Source: Olavius algarvensis associated proteobacterium Delta 3 (GTDB taxonomy: Bacteria; Desulfobacterota; Desulfobacteria; Desulfobacterales; CAFBRK01). Taken from it: a DNA stretch of 64,000 bases. Of this stretch, positions 27,574-37,182 are shown piece by piece (within the stretch, counting starts at the first letter, position 1; every line of letters begins with the position of its first letter). Made by a program: the position numbers and the translations under genes. The stretch spans positions 1-64,000 of the forward strand of contig CAFBRK010000137.1 in assembly GCA_903231505.1 (NCBI GenBank), given 5' to 3'. The notes under the pieces were generated by a model that saw only the letters and a list, made by a program, of their open reading frames with translations, made no database searches and was not told where the DNA came from.

Positions 27574-28515
27574 TCAAAACACCGATGATTGATCCCTCTC
27601 GGTCAATTGCCCGACCATTTGAGGTTCTTCTTCTTTTCTGCCGGATCCGCCACCAAACAGACTTTTCAGAAACTTTAATATGCCGGCAAAAAATGCGATT
27701 ACGGCAACAATCACGACCTTGAAGTATTTGCCCAGGATCTTGAAGAGGCCCAGCTTTGCGGCAGCAGCCCCTGCGCCGCCCGCCACGAGTGCGGTTAAAC
27801 CGTATTTCGCAATTTTATCGCCTTTGGTATACTCGGCATATGTTTGCCCGGATTTAAATTCGAATCCATCCAGGCTGCTCCGGAATACGGGTAACACCGA
27901 AGCAAACACTTCCGGGTCCACAACCAGGGTGGATTTCATCACACCTCTTCTGCCGAGCAGACGCGTGTTGTGATTCAAGACAAGACTGCCGTCCTCATTT
28001 TCGGCCCGAATGGCCCATTCCAGGTTGTTGGTCAGATCATTATAGTGGGGCTCAACCTCCCAACCGACAATTTGCAGCGTCGGAAAGCCTCGTTCTCTTC
28101 TGACTTTGTTGCCTGCTTCAGTACCTTTTTGAATGGACTCAATGATGGCTTCCGAATCGAGGTCATCCTTCTCGTCGTCTTTGACATAGCCGATTTTATC
28201 GAATTCGAACACCACAAACCAATCGAGGCTGGTCGGAGCGATAAATCCGACCTCCGTACCGGAGTTCACATTGCCCATGGCTTCCATTAGGAGTTGGGTG
28301 TCCGATCCATTGGCAAAGACGAAGCCGTCGGGAACTTCGATTTCGGCCCATTGACCCAGAGCGGACACACCGGGTCCGTGCTCCCATTGTATTTGATTCA
28401 GAATGCCGCCATCTTCCTGTCCCTGGGCGCCCGCCGTGCCGTGATACCCGCACACGAGCGTTGCTGTCAGCAGCGCCACCAGGGCAACCCTCACTGTGAC
28501 CCTATTCGTCTTCAT
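27574..28515 (-). CDS. DUF2167-type exported membrane-anchored protein
   Basis: This protein has 313 residues from the ATG starting MKTNRVTVRVALVALLTATL, preceded by AAGGA. The signal peptide ends near GTAGAQ. The body matches DUF2167 proteins: EVPDGFVFANGSDTQLLMEA, then TSLDWFVVFEFDKIGYVKDD, and near the end FEFKSGQTYAEYTKGDKIAKYG followed by a Gly/Ala-rich transmembrane segment and a basic tail. The molecular function of the family is unknown. Confidence 0.85.
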   Translation of the reverse strand: MKTNRVTVRVALVALLTATLVCGYHGTAGAQGQEDGGILNQIQWEHGPGVSALGQWAEIEVPDGFVFANGSDTQLLMEAMGNVNSGTEVGFIAPTSLDWFVVFEFDKIGYVKDDEKDDLDSEAIIESIQKGTEAGNKVRRERGFPTLQIVGWEVEPHYNDLTNNLEWAIRAENEDGSLVLNHNTRLLGRRGVMKSTLVVDPEVFASVLPVFRSSLDGFEFKSGQTYAEYTKGDKIAKYGLTALVAGGAGAAAAKLGLFKILGKYFKVVIVAVIAFFAGILKFLKSLFGGGSGRKEEEPQMVGQLTERDQSSVF

Positions 28516-29040
28516 GAGCTTTTCCTTTCGGATGGGGATTGAGCTGCAACTTGTGACAATGTTATCCTGGAAAGAAAAAGCAAGTTTCATACCTGTTTTT
28601 TTACCGGATAAATTTTTATAAATTTATAATATTTTCAATATTCTATAATCAATATCAGGTTCCCTACACGTATTGTAGCCTCAGCAATGACGCTATGCGG
28701 CAGCTATCTGCCGTTTTTTGTCATGATTTCGGTGCCCTTAGGAAGACCCGGTGTGGCAAGAGCGTGGGACCGCCTGATACGGCATGGGGGGGGGCCAATC
28801 AGATGATGTATGGGGGGAGTTCCGGTGTGCCGGGGAAAACGTCCTGAACGGTTGTTAACGAGACCGCAACATAAACCGATTCGTGTCAAGCGATTCAATC
28901 CGACCGATTGAGCGGCACGTTTCTCAGTAACCCTCCTATGGATTCGCCAGCCATGGACCCTGCTCGAATCTCAGGAAACATCCCCGGGTATGTAATGGCA
29001 ATACCCACCTTGATTTCGCCGGCAGTGACGCCCGGCTGGA
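28516..29040. other. Intergenic region with AT-rich tract
   Basis: About 525 bases. A strongly AT-rich block at 28600-28665, including a near-palindromic TAAATTTTTATAAATTTA, very likely contains the promoter of the DUF2167 gene. The remainder up to the end of leuD shows no gene. Confidence 0.5.
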
Positions 29041-29685
29041 TCACTCCGGGGGAGATAAAAATGGGTCATGCTGCTGTTCGAACCGACCGATTTCGGATTC
29101 GTATTGGAGCGTAAGATCGATGTCGTCCAGTCCGCCGATAAGCTGCGCCTTGTCGGAAGCCTCTATATCAAAACCATAGATGACATGTTCCGGCGCGAGA
29201 AAAATGATCTTCTGTTCCGGCAAATCGACGGTTGCCTCCAATCCCTCATACCTCTCTACCAGGGCAAAGATCACGTTTACCTCTTCTTCGGCCAATTCGA
29301 TGAGCAGTAAACCATTCTTCATGGCGTTGGATCTGAAGATATCGGCGTACGCGGGAAGACGGGTGCCGCCGGCTGCCTTCCAAGGGGCGATGATGACGGC
29401 GTAGCCGTCCTGTGCCAATGCCCAGACCGCATGCTCCCGACTGGAACCACAACCGAAATTATTCCGGGCCACCAGAATGGAACGGCCTTTGAAACGGGGG
29501 TGGTTGAGCTCGAAGTCCGGATCAGGACTTCCGTCGGCCCCGTAGCGCCAATCGAAGAACGCATTTGGCCCGTACCCGGTGCGTTTAATCGATTTGAGGA
29601 ACTGCTTGGGTATGATTTGATCGGTGTCGACATTGGATCGGTTCAGCGTCGCGACGATACCGGTGTGCTGCGTAAACGGTGTCAT
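29041..29685 (-). CDS. leuD: 3-isopropylmalate dehydratase small subunit
   Basis: This 214-residue protein has the LeuD swivel domain with NVDTDQIIPKQFLKSIKRTG at the N terminus, then FGCGSSREHAVWAL (the Ser/Arg substrate-binding loop) and IFRSNAMKNGLL. It forms a heterodimer with LeuC to interconvert 2- and 3-isopropylmalate in leucine biosynthesis. It follows leuC by 18 bases on the minus strand. Confidence 0.96.
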   Translation of the reverse strand: MTPFTQHTGIVATLNRSNVDTDQIIPKQFLKSIKRTGYGPNAFFDWRYGADGSPDPDFELNHPRFKGRSILVARNNFGCGSSREHAVWALAQDGYAVIIAPWKAAGGTRLPAYADIFRSNAMKNGLLLIELAEEEVNVIFALVERYEGLEATVDLPEQKIIFLAPEHVIYGFDIEASDKAQLIGGLDDIDLTLQYESEIGRFEQQHDPFLSPPE

Positions 29686-29703
29686 GATGGTTCCTTTCTG
29701 GAC

Positions 29704-31113
29704 TTATCGGTCAAGCCATTTCCGGATATCCACAAATTTACCGGCCACGGCGGCGGCCGCCGCCATCTCCGGGCTGACCAGATGGGTGCGGCCCCCTTTT
29801 CCCTGGCGACCTTCAAAATTTCGGTTGGACGTGGATGCGCATCTCTGCTGGGGGCGCAATTGGTCTGGATTCATGCCCAGGCACATGCTGCAACCGGCAT
29901 ACCGCCACTCCCCGCCTGCCGCTTTGAAAATCCGGTCCAGGCCCTCGGCCTCGGCCTGTCGGCGGACCTGATCGGAACCCGGCACCACCAGTAATTCAAC
30001 ATGGTCGGCTTTTTTTCGGCCCTCCATGACGGCTGCCGCCTGGCGCAAATCTTCGATCCGGGAGTTGGTGCAGCTTCCGATAAACACGACGTCCACGGGA
30101 ACGTCGGTCATACGGGTACCGGGGGTCAGGCCGATGTATTCCAGGGCGTTTTCCACGTCCGTGCGGCTGTAAATTCCGCCCGCGTCCGGTCCGGGCACCG
30201 GCTGGTCAATATCGATGACCATTCCGGGATTGGTCCCCCAGGTGACCTGCGGCACAAGGCTGGCGGCATCGATGGAAATGGTACGGTCGAATTCGGCGTC
30301 CTCATCCGTCGGCAGCGACCGCCAGTAGGCTATCGCCCGGTCCAATGCCGCGCCGGTTGGTGCGTACGGGCGGTCGATGCCGGTAATATATTGAATGGTC
30401 GTATCATCCGGGGCGATCATGCCTGCCCGAGCTCCGCCCTCGATACTCATATTGCACATCGACATGCGTGCTTCCATGGACAGGGAGCGGACGGCCTCAC
30501 CGCAGTATTCGAAAACATGGCCCGCGCCACCGGCCGTTCCGATAGTACCGATCAGTTTGAGTACCATGTCTTTGGAGAACACATGGGGAGACAGGCGACC
30601 GGTAAACTCCACTTTATAGGTTCCGGGTTCATGCTGCTTCAGGGTCTGGGTGACCAGCACATGTTCCACCTCGGAAGTGCCGATGCCGAAGGCCAGCGCG
30701 CCGAAGGCACCATGGGTCGATGTGTGGGAATCGCCGCAGACAATGGTCAACCCGGGCAGGGTAATGCCCATCTCCGGGCCGATGACATGGACGATGCCTT
30801 GGTGCGGATCCCCAAGGCCGAACAGGGAGACGCCGAAGTCATTGCAGTTTTCTTCCAACGCGTCGACCTGGGCCTTTGAAATGGGATCCTTGATGTCCAG
30901 ACGATCCTCGGTTGTCGCAACATTGTGGTCCATGGTGGAAAAGGTCAGTTCCGGGCGGCGTATGTTTCGTCCGGAAAGCCGCATGCCCTCGAACGCCTGT
31001 GGACTGGTGACCTCGTGTACCAGGTGACGATCGATATACAGAAGCACCGATCCGTCAGGCAGTTCATGGACCACATGGCGCGACCAGATTTTTTCAAACA
31101 GTGTGTGTCCCAT
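29704..31113 (-). CDS. leuC: 3-isopropylmalate dehydratase large subunit
   Basis: This 469-residue protein starts at [10 protein letters not shown] (a GGAAG ribosome-binding site favours this ATG over one 13 codons upstream). It contains [19 protein letters not shown], the first 4Fe-4S Cys in [14 protein letters not shown], and the other two in [10 protein letters not shown]. It is the Fe-S catalytic subunit paired with LeuD. The leader upstream contains an octamer repeat array on the coding strand. Confidence 0.96.
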   Translation of the reverse strand: MGHTLFEKIWSRHVVHELPDGSVLLYIDRHLVHEVTSPQAFEGMRLSGRNIRRPELTFSTMDHNVATTEDRLDIKDPISKAQVDALEENCNDFGVSLFGLGDPHQGIVHVIGPEMGITLPGLTIVCGDSHTSTHGAFGALAFGIGTSEVEHVLVTQTLKQHEPGTYKVEFTGRLSPHVFSKDMVLKLIGTIGTAGGAGHVFEYCGEAVRSLSMEARMSMCNMSIEGGARAGMIAPDDTTIQYITGIDRPYAPTGAALDRAIAYWRSLPTDEDAEFDRTISIDAASLVPQVTWGTNPGMVIDIDQPVPGPDAGGIYSRTDVENALEYIGLTPGTRMTDVPVDVVFIGSCTNSRIEDLRQAAAVMEGRKKADHVELLVVPGSDQVRRQAEAEGLDRIFKAAGGEWRYAGCSMCLGMNPDQLRPQQRCASTSNRNFEGRQGKGGRTHLVSPEMAAAAAVAGKFVDIRKWLDR

Positions 31114-31471
31114 AAGATATTCGCTTCCCTTTTGTATTATCACGTTGTCCAATTATCAGTTGGCCCGTGTGCCCGTTGGCCCGTGTGCCCGTTAGCCCGC
31201 CTGTCCTGGGCTTGTCGAAGGATGTGCCCGCGGGTCCGGCAACCCTCAGCCTGTCGACGGATGAGCCCGTCAAGTAATAGTCAATATCGGAATCCGGGCC
31301 GCTGGACAAGAAGGAATTCAAGTAGAATACTCGATGTTTAAATGGAACAAATTTATGGCAATGACCACAGATTTACATAGACTGAAACATCCCTATGTTA
31401 CATGGATCCGACGAACAGCGGTCTCCATCGGGGGTTACCCATAGAGGCCGTTTCAAAAAAAGGAGACTGTC
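31114..31471. other. Divergent intergenic region upstream of leuC and the OsmC gene
   Basis: About 360 bases. It contains the octamer array (31159-31204) and two copies of a motif of the GCCTGTCGA(A/C)GGATG(A)GCCC type (31206-31228 and 31250-31269), a common dispersed intergenic palindrome half. No coding sequence is seen. Confidence 0.55.
31159..31204 (-). repeat. Octamer tandem repeat array (leuC leader)
   Basis: On the minus strand (coding strand of leuC) the sequence is a run of 8-base units of the form CCAACGGG/CACACGGG, five to six units. It is the same family as the arrays at 48609-48705 and 53952-54050, each of which also lies in a gene leader in the same orientation. Confidence 0.8.
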
Positions 31472-31939
31472 ATGGGCGAGATTGTTCATCAATCACACAT
31501 TACCATCACACGCAAAAACGGCCCCACCCGAATTGCGCAGATCCGGGGATTTTCCGAGCCTGTATATTATGGGGTTCATGGCGGCATTAAAAAATTTTAC
31601 GGGGTCGATCCGGAAGAAGAGCACGCGGCAACGCTGGACCATGTGGTCGGAGCCGTTGGCGGGTGAATGATGGGGACATTAGCCACGGTGTTGGCTAAAA
31701 CGAAGATCCGCACCTTCCAGGATCGCTACATGGCGACCGTGACGGGGGATGTGGAAAACGTCGACGGTGTCCTGAAAATTACCCGTATTCACGTCCATTA
31801 CCGATTGAGGCTGCCGGCGGAAAAGCGTGCGGACGCAGATGCTGCATTCGAAAACTACATAACACGCTGTCCGGCCGCCCAGAGTGTGATTGATGCGATT
31901 CAGATCACCCACGATTTGGAATTGGAGAACGAATCCTGA
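31472..31939 (+). CDS. OsmC-family selenoprotein (UGA-encoded catalytic residue)
   Basis: This is one frame of 155 residues interrupted only by TGA at 31664-31666 (Sec65). Upstream it reads HAATLDHVVGAVGG, then Sec, then MMGTLATVLAKTKI; downstream is GVLKITRIHVHYRLRLP and CPAAQSVIDAIQIT. In OsmC-family peroxidases this AVGGC position is the reactive Cys, so the UGA encodes Sec at the active site. The second Cys (CPAAQSV) is kept. A perfect 7-bp hairpin follows the UGA. AGGAG precedes the ATG. Function: reduction of organic hydroperoxides (family knowledge). It could be miscalled as two short ORFs. Confidence 0.9.
31679..31698 (+). promoter_or_regulatory. bSECIS-like hairpin of the OsmC selenoprotein
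   Basis: TTAGCCA/TGGCTAA form a perfect 7-bp stem with loop CGGTGT. The loop begins 19 bases after the UGA, within the distance expected for bacterial SECIS elements recognised by SelB. Confidence 0.8.
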
Positions 31940-32035
31940 TGCATCGTTAGCCGGATTAAGATTCCGCAATAGAGCTGCCTAGCGGACCACCGGTATGCGG
32001 CACCCCAAGATCTGACGGCACCCGAACGGTATGTA

Positions 32036-32497
32036 TCATTCCACCATTTCCGGATCTCCGGACGGGGGGATGGTCACCACAGGGACAGTAGCGTTTTTGA
32101 CGATCTTCTCGGCGACGCTTCCAAAAGAGAAATGCCCTTTGGCGCCCCGGGTAGACAGTATGACCATGTCGATCTTTTCTTTATCGACCAGACGCAGAAT
32201 TTCCTGCGCCGGGTCCCCCACCGCCACGTGTTTGATGTAGAGCGGACAGCCGTCCAGATAGTTCGAGCAGATATCATCCAGCCGCTCTTTCGCCTTCTTG
32301 CTTTCCCATGCAATAATCTTGTTGATGTGGTCATCCTCAAAGTCGCCATACCAGCCGCGGTGATGCGCGATATCTTGGATGACATAGAGGACGTGGATCT
32401 CGGCCTGGTATTTCTGGGTCAGCGACTGCACATAATCCAATGCCTGTTTGGCGCTGCCGGACAGATCCGTCGGCCATAAGATTCGCTCTAACTCCAT
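32036..32497 (-). CDS. Universal stress protein (UspA family)
   Basis: This 153-residue single-domain protein shows the Usp fold: ILWPTDLSGSAKQALDYVQS at the N terminus and an ATP-binding-like C terminus VILSTRGAKGHFSFGSVAEK ending VPVVTIPP. The G-2x-G-9x-G(S/T) motif is largely kept, so nucleotide binding is likely. It follows the aconitase gene on the minus strand after an inverted hexamer repeat. Stress-related function is inferred from the family. Confidence 0.9.
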   Translation of the reverse strand: MELERILWPTDLSGSAKQALDYVQSLTQKYQAEIHVLYVIQDIAHHRGWYGDFEDDHINKIIAWESKKAKERLDDICSNYLDGCPLYIKHVAVGDPAQEILRLVDKEKIDMVILSTRGAKGHFSFGSVAEKIVKNATVPVVTIPPSGDPEMVE

Positions 32498-32521
32498 GCT
32501 GCACCTCCGTCTTCATGGGTT

Positions 32522-32616
32522 GTCGGGATCGGGATCGCTATCGCCATCGGAGTCGATGTAGAAGTGGGTTGTTCGGAGATCTCGATACCGATACCGAACG
32601 CGATTCCGATTCCGAT
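32522..32616. repeat. Inverted hexamer-repeat arrays (ATCGGG/CCGATA type)
   Basis: A left array with units like TCGGGA/TCGCTA (32522-32556) faces a right array with units like CCGATA/CCGATT (32581-32616), so the two halves are complementary. It lies between acn and uspA. The same repeat type occurs at 60822-60922. Confidence 0.75.
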
Positions 32617-32624
32617 GTTTTTAT

Positions 32625-34562
32625 TCAGGCGTGTTTGCGCCTCACCACATTAATCAAACTTCCATTTAGAATCATCTTGATCTGCCGATCGGTTAATGCA
32701 TGCCGTGCTTCAAAACTTCGACCCTTGGTGAGGTTCGTAATCCGGATCCGGTTCCCCTGGACCAGCTTGTTCCTGAGGTCGCCGGCCTCCAGCCGGTCCC
32801 CCTGATCGACCCTCTCGGAGTCGGAAGGATCGATGAAGGTCAGGGGCAGAATGCCGAAGTTGACCAGGTTCTGCCAGTGTATCCGGGCAAAACTTTTTGC
32901 TATCACGATACGAAGCCCCATGTACCGCGGAGCCAGGGCGGCATGTTCCCGGCTCGATCCCTGGCCGTAATTGTTTCCTCCCACCACCATAAAACGCTTT
33001 TCCGGAAGCCTCGCGGCACGCTCGAAGAAGCGTTCCTCCAAACGGCTGAATACAAATTTGCTGATCTCCGGGATATTGCTCCGATAGGGCAGCACGTCTG
33101 CTCCGGCCGGCATGATCTCGTCGGTGGATATATCGTCCCCCAGCTTCAGCAGCACCGGCCCTTCAAGGGTGTCCGGCAGTGGATCGAATACCGGCAATGG
33201 TTTGATATTCGGCCCTTTCTCCAATTCAACGCCGTTTCCTGAGGCCGGGGGGGCCAGCAGCATCTTTGTGTTGATCTGAATCGGCGTGTCGGGGATAAAC
33301 ATCGGACAGGCCATATCCAGGGTGCGGGGATCGGTGATAACACCGGTCAGTGCAGAGGCCGCGGCGGTTTCCGGACTGCACAGGTAAACAGAATCCTCCT
33401 TGGTGCCGGAACGCCCCGGGAAGTTTCGTGGGACGGTTCGCAAGCTGATTTTGCCGGTGGCCGGGGCCTGCCCCATACCGATGCATCCGCCGCAGCCGGC
33501 CTGATGAATGCGCGCGCCGGCGCGGACAAGGTTTGCCAGAAGACCGGAGTCGGCCAGGTTTTCCAACATTTGCCGCGAGGTTGGATTGATATCGAACGAG
33601 ACGCGTTCGTTTACGGTCCGGCCTTCCACCATGAGCGCCGGGATGGCAAAGTCGCGAAGGCCCGGGTTTGCGGAAGATCCGATATAGGCCTGGAATATTT
33701 CACGTCCGGCCACTTCTCTGACCGGAACCACATTGCCGGGGCTGCTCGGAAGCGCAATGAGCGGCTCCAGTGAGGACAGGTCGATGTCATCGTGCACGTC
33801 GTAGCCGGCATCGGAATCCGCCTCGACAGGGCTCCAGTCCGGTTCTCTACCCTGGCCCATTAAAAACCGCCGGACGGTCTCATCCGACGGGAACACCGTG
33901 GTGGTGGCGCCCATTTCCGTTCCCATATTGGCGATGACATGCCTGTCCATGGCCGACAGATTGTCCAGCCCCGGGCCGTGGTATTCGATGATTTTACCGA
34001 CACCGCCGCCCACCCCGTAACGTCGGAGCATTTCGAGAATGACGTCCTTGGCGCTGACCCAATCGGGAAGCGCTCCTGTCATACGAACCCCCATGACTTC
34101 CGGCATCCGGATATAAATGGGTTCTCCTGCCATCGCCATGGCCACTTCCAGGCCGCCGGCGCCCATGGCCAGCATCCCCAGGGCACCGGCCGCCGGTGTA
34201 TGACTGTCCGAACCGAGAAGGGTTTGTCCCGGAATGCCGAAGCGCTCCATATGAACAGGGTGGCTTACCCCGTTCCCGGGTCGGCTGTACCAGACACCGA
34301 ATTTTTTACAGGCGCTCATTAAAAACAGATGGTCATCGGCGTTTTTGAAATCCGTTTGAAGCAGGTTGTGGTCCACGTATTGGGCGGAGAGTTTCGTTTT
34401 TACGCGCGGCACCTGCATGGCCTCAAACTCGAGCATGACCATGGTGCCGGTGGCATCCTGGGTCAGGGTTTGATCGATGGTTAAGGCGATTTCCTCGCCA
34501 ACCGCCATCTTGCCACCCACCAGATGCGATTCGATCAATTTGCGGGCAACATTTTCTCCCAT
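32625..34562 (-). CDS. acn: Aconitate hydratase (Aquifex type)
   Basis: This 645-residue monomeric Fe-S hydrolyase is shorter than AcnA/AcnB and matches the Aquifex-type aconitase length. Motifs: LLGSDSHTPAAGALGMLAMG, HQAGCGGCIGMGQAP and SLRTVPRNFPGRSGTKED for the cluster region, and the swivel-domain GGNNYGQGSSREHAALAPR. It interconverts citrate and isocitrate in the TCA cycle (oxidative in complete-oxidising sulfate reducers). It lies directly downstream of trpS on the same strand. Confidence 0.95.
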   Translation of the reverse strand: MGENVARKLIESHLVGGKMAVGEEIALTIDQTLTQDATGTMVMLEFEAMQVPRVKTKLSAQYVDHNLLQTDFKNADDHLFLMSACKKFGVWYSRPGNGVSHPVHMERFGIPGQTLLGSDSHTPAAGALGMLAMGAGGLEVAMAMAGEPIYIRMPEVMGVRMTGALPDWVSAKDVILEMLRRYGVGGGVGKIIEYHGPGLDNLSAMDRHVIANMGTEMGATTTVFPSDETVRRFLMGQGREPDWSPVEADSDAGYDVHDDIDLSSLEPLIALPSSPGNVVPVREVAGREIFQAYIGSSANPGLRDFAIPALMVEGRTVNERVSFDINPTSRQMLENLADSGLLANLVRAGARIHQAGCGGCIGMGQAPATGKISLRTVPRNFPGRSGTKEDSVYLCSPETAAASALTGVITDPRTLDMACPMFIPDTPIQINTKMLLAPPASGNGVELEKGPNIKPLPVFDPLPDTLEGPVLLKLGDDISTDEIMPAGADVLPYRSNIPEISKFVFSRLEERFFERAARLPEKRFMVVGGNNYGQGSSREHAALAPRYMGLRIVIAKSFARIHWQNLVNFGILPLTFIDPSDSERVDQGDRLEAGDLRNKLVQGNRIRITNLTKGRSFEARHALTDRQIKMILNGSLINVVRRKHA

Positions 34563-34613
34563 GATATATCCTTTCGCCGGCAGCTTCCGCAGGAGAAAAG
34601 CTGCCGATCGTTA

Positions 34614-35614
34614 TCAGCGTGATTCGATGCCAACGCGGCGGCGTACCTTCGCCAGCATTGGGCGCGCCAGTATCCGGGCACGCGCCGCCCCGTCTTTCAG
34701 AACCCGATCAACACCCGACGGATCTTTCGTCAGTTGACGGAAGGCCTCCCGGAAGGGACCGAATGTAGACTCCAGCAGATCGACGAGCTCATGCTTGATG
34801 TGGCTGTAGGCGACCCCCCCGGATCGGTACTGGTGCCTCTTTGATTCAACCGCTTCCGGAGCCGCGAAATGCCGGTAGATGGCGAAGACGTTGCATCTAT
34901 CCGGATCTTTGGAATCCTCCGGACGTTTCGAGTCGGTTCGGATCCGCATGACCTGTTTGCGGACGGCCTCCGGGGGCGCAAAGATAGGAATGGTATTCCG
35001 GTAAGACTTGCTCATTTTACGACCATCGAGACCGGGAACCACCATCACGCTTTCCCGAATCAATTCCTTCGGTTTTCGCAATACCCTCCCATAGGTGGCG
35101 TTGAATTCCGCAGCAATGTCCCGGGTGATCTCGATGTGCTGCTTTTGATCGTGGCCTACCGGCACAATCTCGGTACCAAACAGCAGAATGTCGGCCGCCA
35201 TGAGCACCGGATAGTTGTACAATCCGGCATTGATCCCGGCATCTCTGTCTTTGCCGACCTGTCTGTTTGACGCCACCGCGGCTTTGTACGCATGAGCCCG
35301 GTTGAGGAGACCCTTGGAAGTGATGCAGGAAAGGATCCAGGCCATTTCGAAAACTTCCGGTATGTCGGACTGCTTGAAAAAGATGACCTGATTGGGATCG
35401 AGACCCAGAGCGAGCCACGTGGCCGCCACCTCGTGAATTCGGCGATTCAATGCGATGGGGTCCCGGGAGGTGTTCAGGGCATGGTAGTCGGCAATAAAAA
35501 CCAGTGATCGATATTGATCAACCAGTTCCAGGGCCGGACGGATCATCCCCAGGTAGTTACCGACATGTGGAGCACCGGTCGGCTTGATGCCGGTTATTGC
35601 GATTCTGTCCCCAT
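34614..35614 (-). CDS. trpS: Tryptophanyl-tRNA synthetase, 5' end out of frame
   Basis: The class I signature KPTGAPHVGNY and the KMSKS loop DGRKMSKSYRN are in one frame, giving a nearly complete enzyme of about 330 residues. Upstream in that frame there is no ATG, GTG or TTG before a TAG. The obvious start (ATG 35614, with AGAGG before it) is in the frame of a small Cys-rich ORF and runs to TAA after seven codons. A single missing G in the GGGG run at 35609-35612, or -1 slippage there, would join ATG-GGG to GAC-AGA-ATC. Either a sequencing error, a real frameshift mutation, or programmed slippage explains it. An ATG at 35546 would delete the HIGH-type motif. Confidence 0.85.
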
Positions 35615-35773
35615 GATGCCTCTATCTCTGCAGCATTCCTTTACAGGAACGTAGCAGGGATCCTCAAAGTGGTCTTTGGCGTCGGTGATATAGCAGCAGC
35701 AGAGGTTGGTGTTCCCTGTTGAATCGGACTCATGCATCCGACATGCTTCGATATCATGATCTGTATCTGTCAC
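35594..35773 (-). CDS. Small Cys-rich ORF overlapping trpS
   Basis: This is 59 residues from a GTG with GGAGG upstream, carrying eight Cys, mostly in a CCC triplet, a single Cys and a CC pair (NLCCCYITDAKDHFEDPCY, PVKECC). It ends seven codons into the trpS start region, out of frame with it. It may be a separate small metal-binding protein. If the G-run is mis-sequenced it may instead be an N-terminal extension of TrpS. I do not recognise a family. Confidence 0.5.
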   Translation of the reverse strand: MTDTDHDIEACRMHESDSTGNTNLCCCYITDAKDHFEDPCYVPVKECCRDRGIMGTESQ

Positions 35774-36003
35774 CTTACGTTTCCTCCGGTTAAGACAGAT
35801 AAATGACTCCCGGCAAATTTTCGGCAAACAAGCTATATCAGGAGGTTATTTATCATTCGGGGGGTGTCAAGGGAGGTCCCCATCGATTCGTAAGGCCGGG
35901 ATAAATGGGGCATCGGCATGGGACCGGTTGCGTATGCCATCCTCAGGGCAGGGTGAGGCATCGGGGCCGGCCGAATCACCCGGCCTGCCCCGAAACCGGG
36001 CGG

Positions 36004-36303
36004 TTATGAGCCGATCAGCGCGTTGACCATTTCCTGGGCTTGCTCCACCGATGCACAGGCGTGGGTTTCAAAGTTCACATAGGGGGTGTACTGCTGCACC
36101 AGATTCATGATTTCCAGTTCAGTGCCCTCTACCAGACAGTATCCGGTGCGTTCCCCGATAAAGGTACCCCATGCCCTGGTGAGGCCCTTTTCCATGTCGT
36201 TTTTTACCATTGCCAGCAGCATGTTGTAGGCTTCCCCGCGCTCCTTTGGATCCACCGGCACAAAGGCATCATTGATGTCCCAGATCATCAGGTAACTTGC
36301 CAT
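36004..36303 (-). CDS. DUF3303-like small protein
   Basis: This protein has 99 residues from MASYLMIWDINDAFVPVD, with a GAAGGAG ribosome-binding site (the upstream extension is not supported). It has a short ferredoxin-fold-like domain with the C-terminal QQYTPYVNFETHACASVEQA, which resembles DUF3303 (a small dimeric alpha/beta-barrel). Function is unknown. Confidence 0.7.
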   Translation of the reverse strand: MASYLMIWDINDAFVPVDPKERGEAYNMLLAMVKNDMEKGLTRAWGTFIGERTGYCLVEGTELEIMNLVQQYTPYVNFETHACASVEQAQEMVNALIGS

Positions 36304-36644
36304 GGCGTTCTCCTTCCATGTTTGAGGTTTTGCGCTCAGCAAAACGTGTCGTTTCGCCTCCGCAGAAATGGAGTGGCTATCCAGGCGTTTTCGCGAACGG
36401 TTTTGGATTGACGGTACCCATCCGCGTCGAGAGACGCCGTTTAGCCGGGGCCGCCGTGAAGGTGTACACCATGTGAGGCGTACGTCGGGCAGATCTCGAA
36501 ATGATGAGGAGGATTTGGAACCGTCGTGCGATCGATTGAGGATGGTACACCAAAATCACGACCGCCATGCAGGCCTGAGTCTGACCCCTTAATCATTTGG
36601 CATCATCATGGGATTTGTCAAGGAGAGAGATCGCTCTTGAAGGT
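36304..36644. other. Intergenic region
   Basis: About 340 bases between two minus-strand genes. No coding signal, hairpin or promoter pair stands out, apart from a short A/G-rich stretch near 36500. Confidence 0.4.
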
Positions 36645-37160
36645 CTATGGCGTTGTGCGCTTCCCGTCCCAACTCTGAAGCCTGGGGATCCAGCGAGGAA
36701 CGTGTGCTTTGTATGCAAGATATTCTTCCCCAAACCTCTGTTCCAGCCCGTTTTCTTCCACCACGGGAAAATAGATCAGGTTGGCAACGAAAAAGACGAC
36801 GGCCCACAAAAACAGCGCCCAGGTGTTCCACAGTATCGTCTCGCCAATGAGAATGAGCAGCACTCCGGTGATTATCGGGTTTCTGACATACCGATAGGGG
36901 CCGGCGATCACCAGTTTGCGTGTCGGTTCCCAGGGGGCAGGGGTCCCCTCACCGACTGCCACGATGACACGGGCCGACCAGGCGGCCAGAAATATTCCTG
37001 CTGTTAGAAAATCCACGGCCACCCAGAACGTCACCTGGGTCGGAACTTGAACATCGGGCGATACGATGGTCCCTCTTGAGAGAATTAAGATGATCGCCGG
37101 CACAATGATCAGCACCGGCACGGGCAGGAGCACGATGGCCTTTGCCAATCCCCGGTTCAT
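36645..37160 (-). CDS. Isoprenylcysteine carboxylmethyltransferase-like membrane methyltransferase
   Basis: This 171-residue integral membrane protein has four to five hydrophobic segments. The C-terminal region GPYRYVRNPIITGVLLILIG and FGEEYLAYKAHVPRWIPRL carries the ICMT/PEMT signature (RxPxY/ExxL) for S-adenosylmethionine binding. Bacterial members methylate lipids or other small hydrophobic acceptors; the acceptor is unknown. AGGAGG precedes the ATG. Confidence 0.8.
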   Translation of the reverse strand: MNRGLAKAIVLLPVPVLIIVPAIILILSRGTIVSPDVQVPTQVTFWVAVDFLTAGIFLAAWSARVIVAVGEGTPAPWEPTRKLVIAGPYRYVRNPIITGVLLILIGETILWNTWALFLWAVVFFVANLIYFPVVEENGLEQRFGEEYLAYKAHVPRWIPRLQSWDGKRTTP

Positions 37161-37182
37161 GATAGTCCTCCTATGGAGTTTT

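Noticed and set aside
31395-31670. Alternate-frame ORF overlapping the start of the OsmC gene
   Set aside because: No homology; the OsmC frame with AGGAG and SECIS explains the region.
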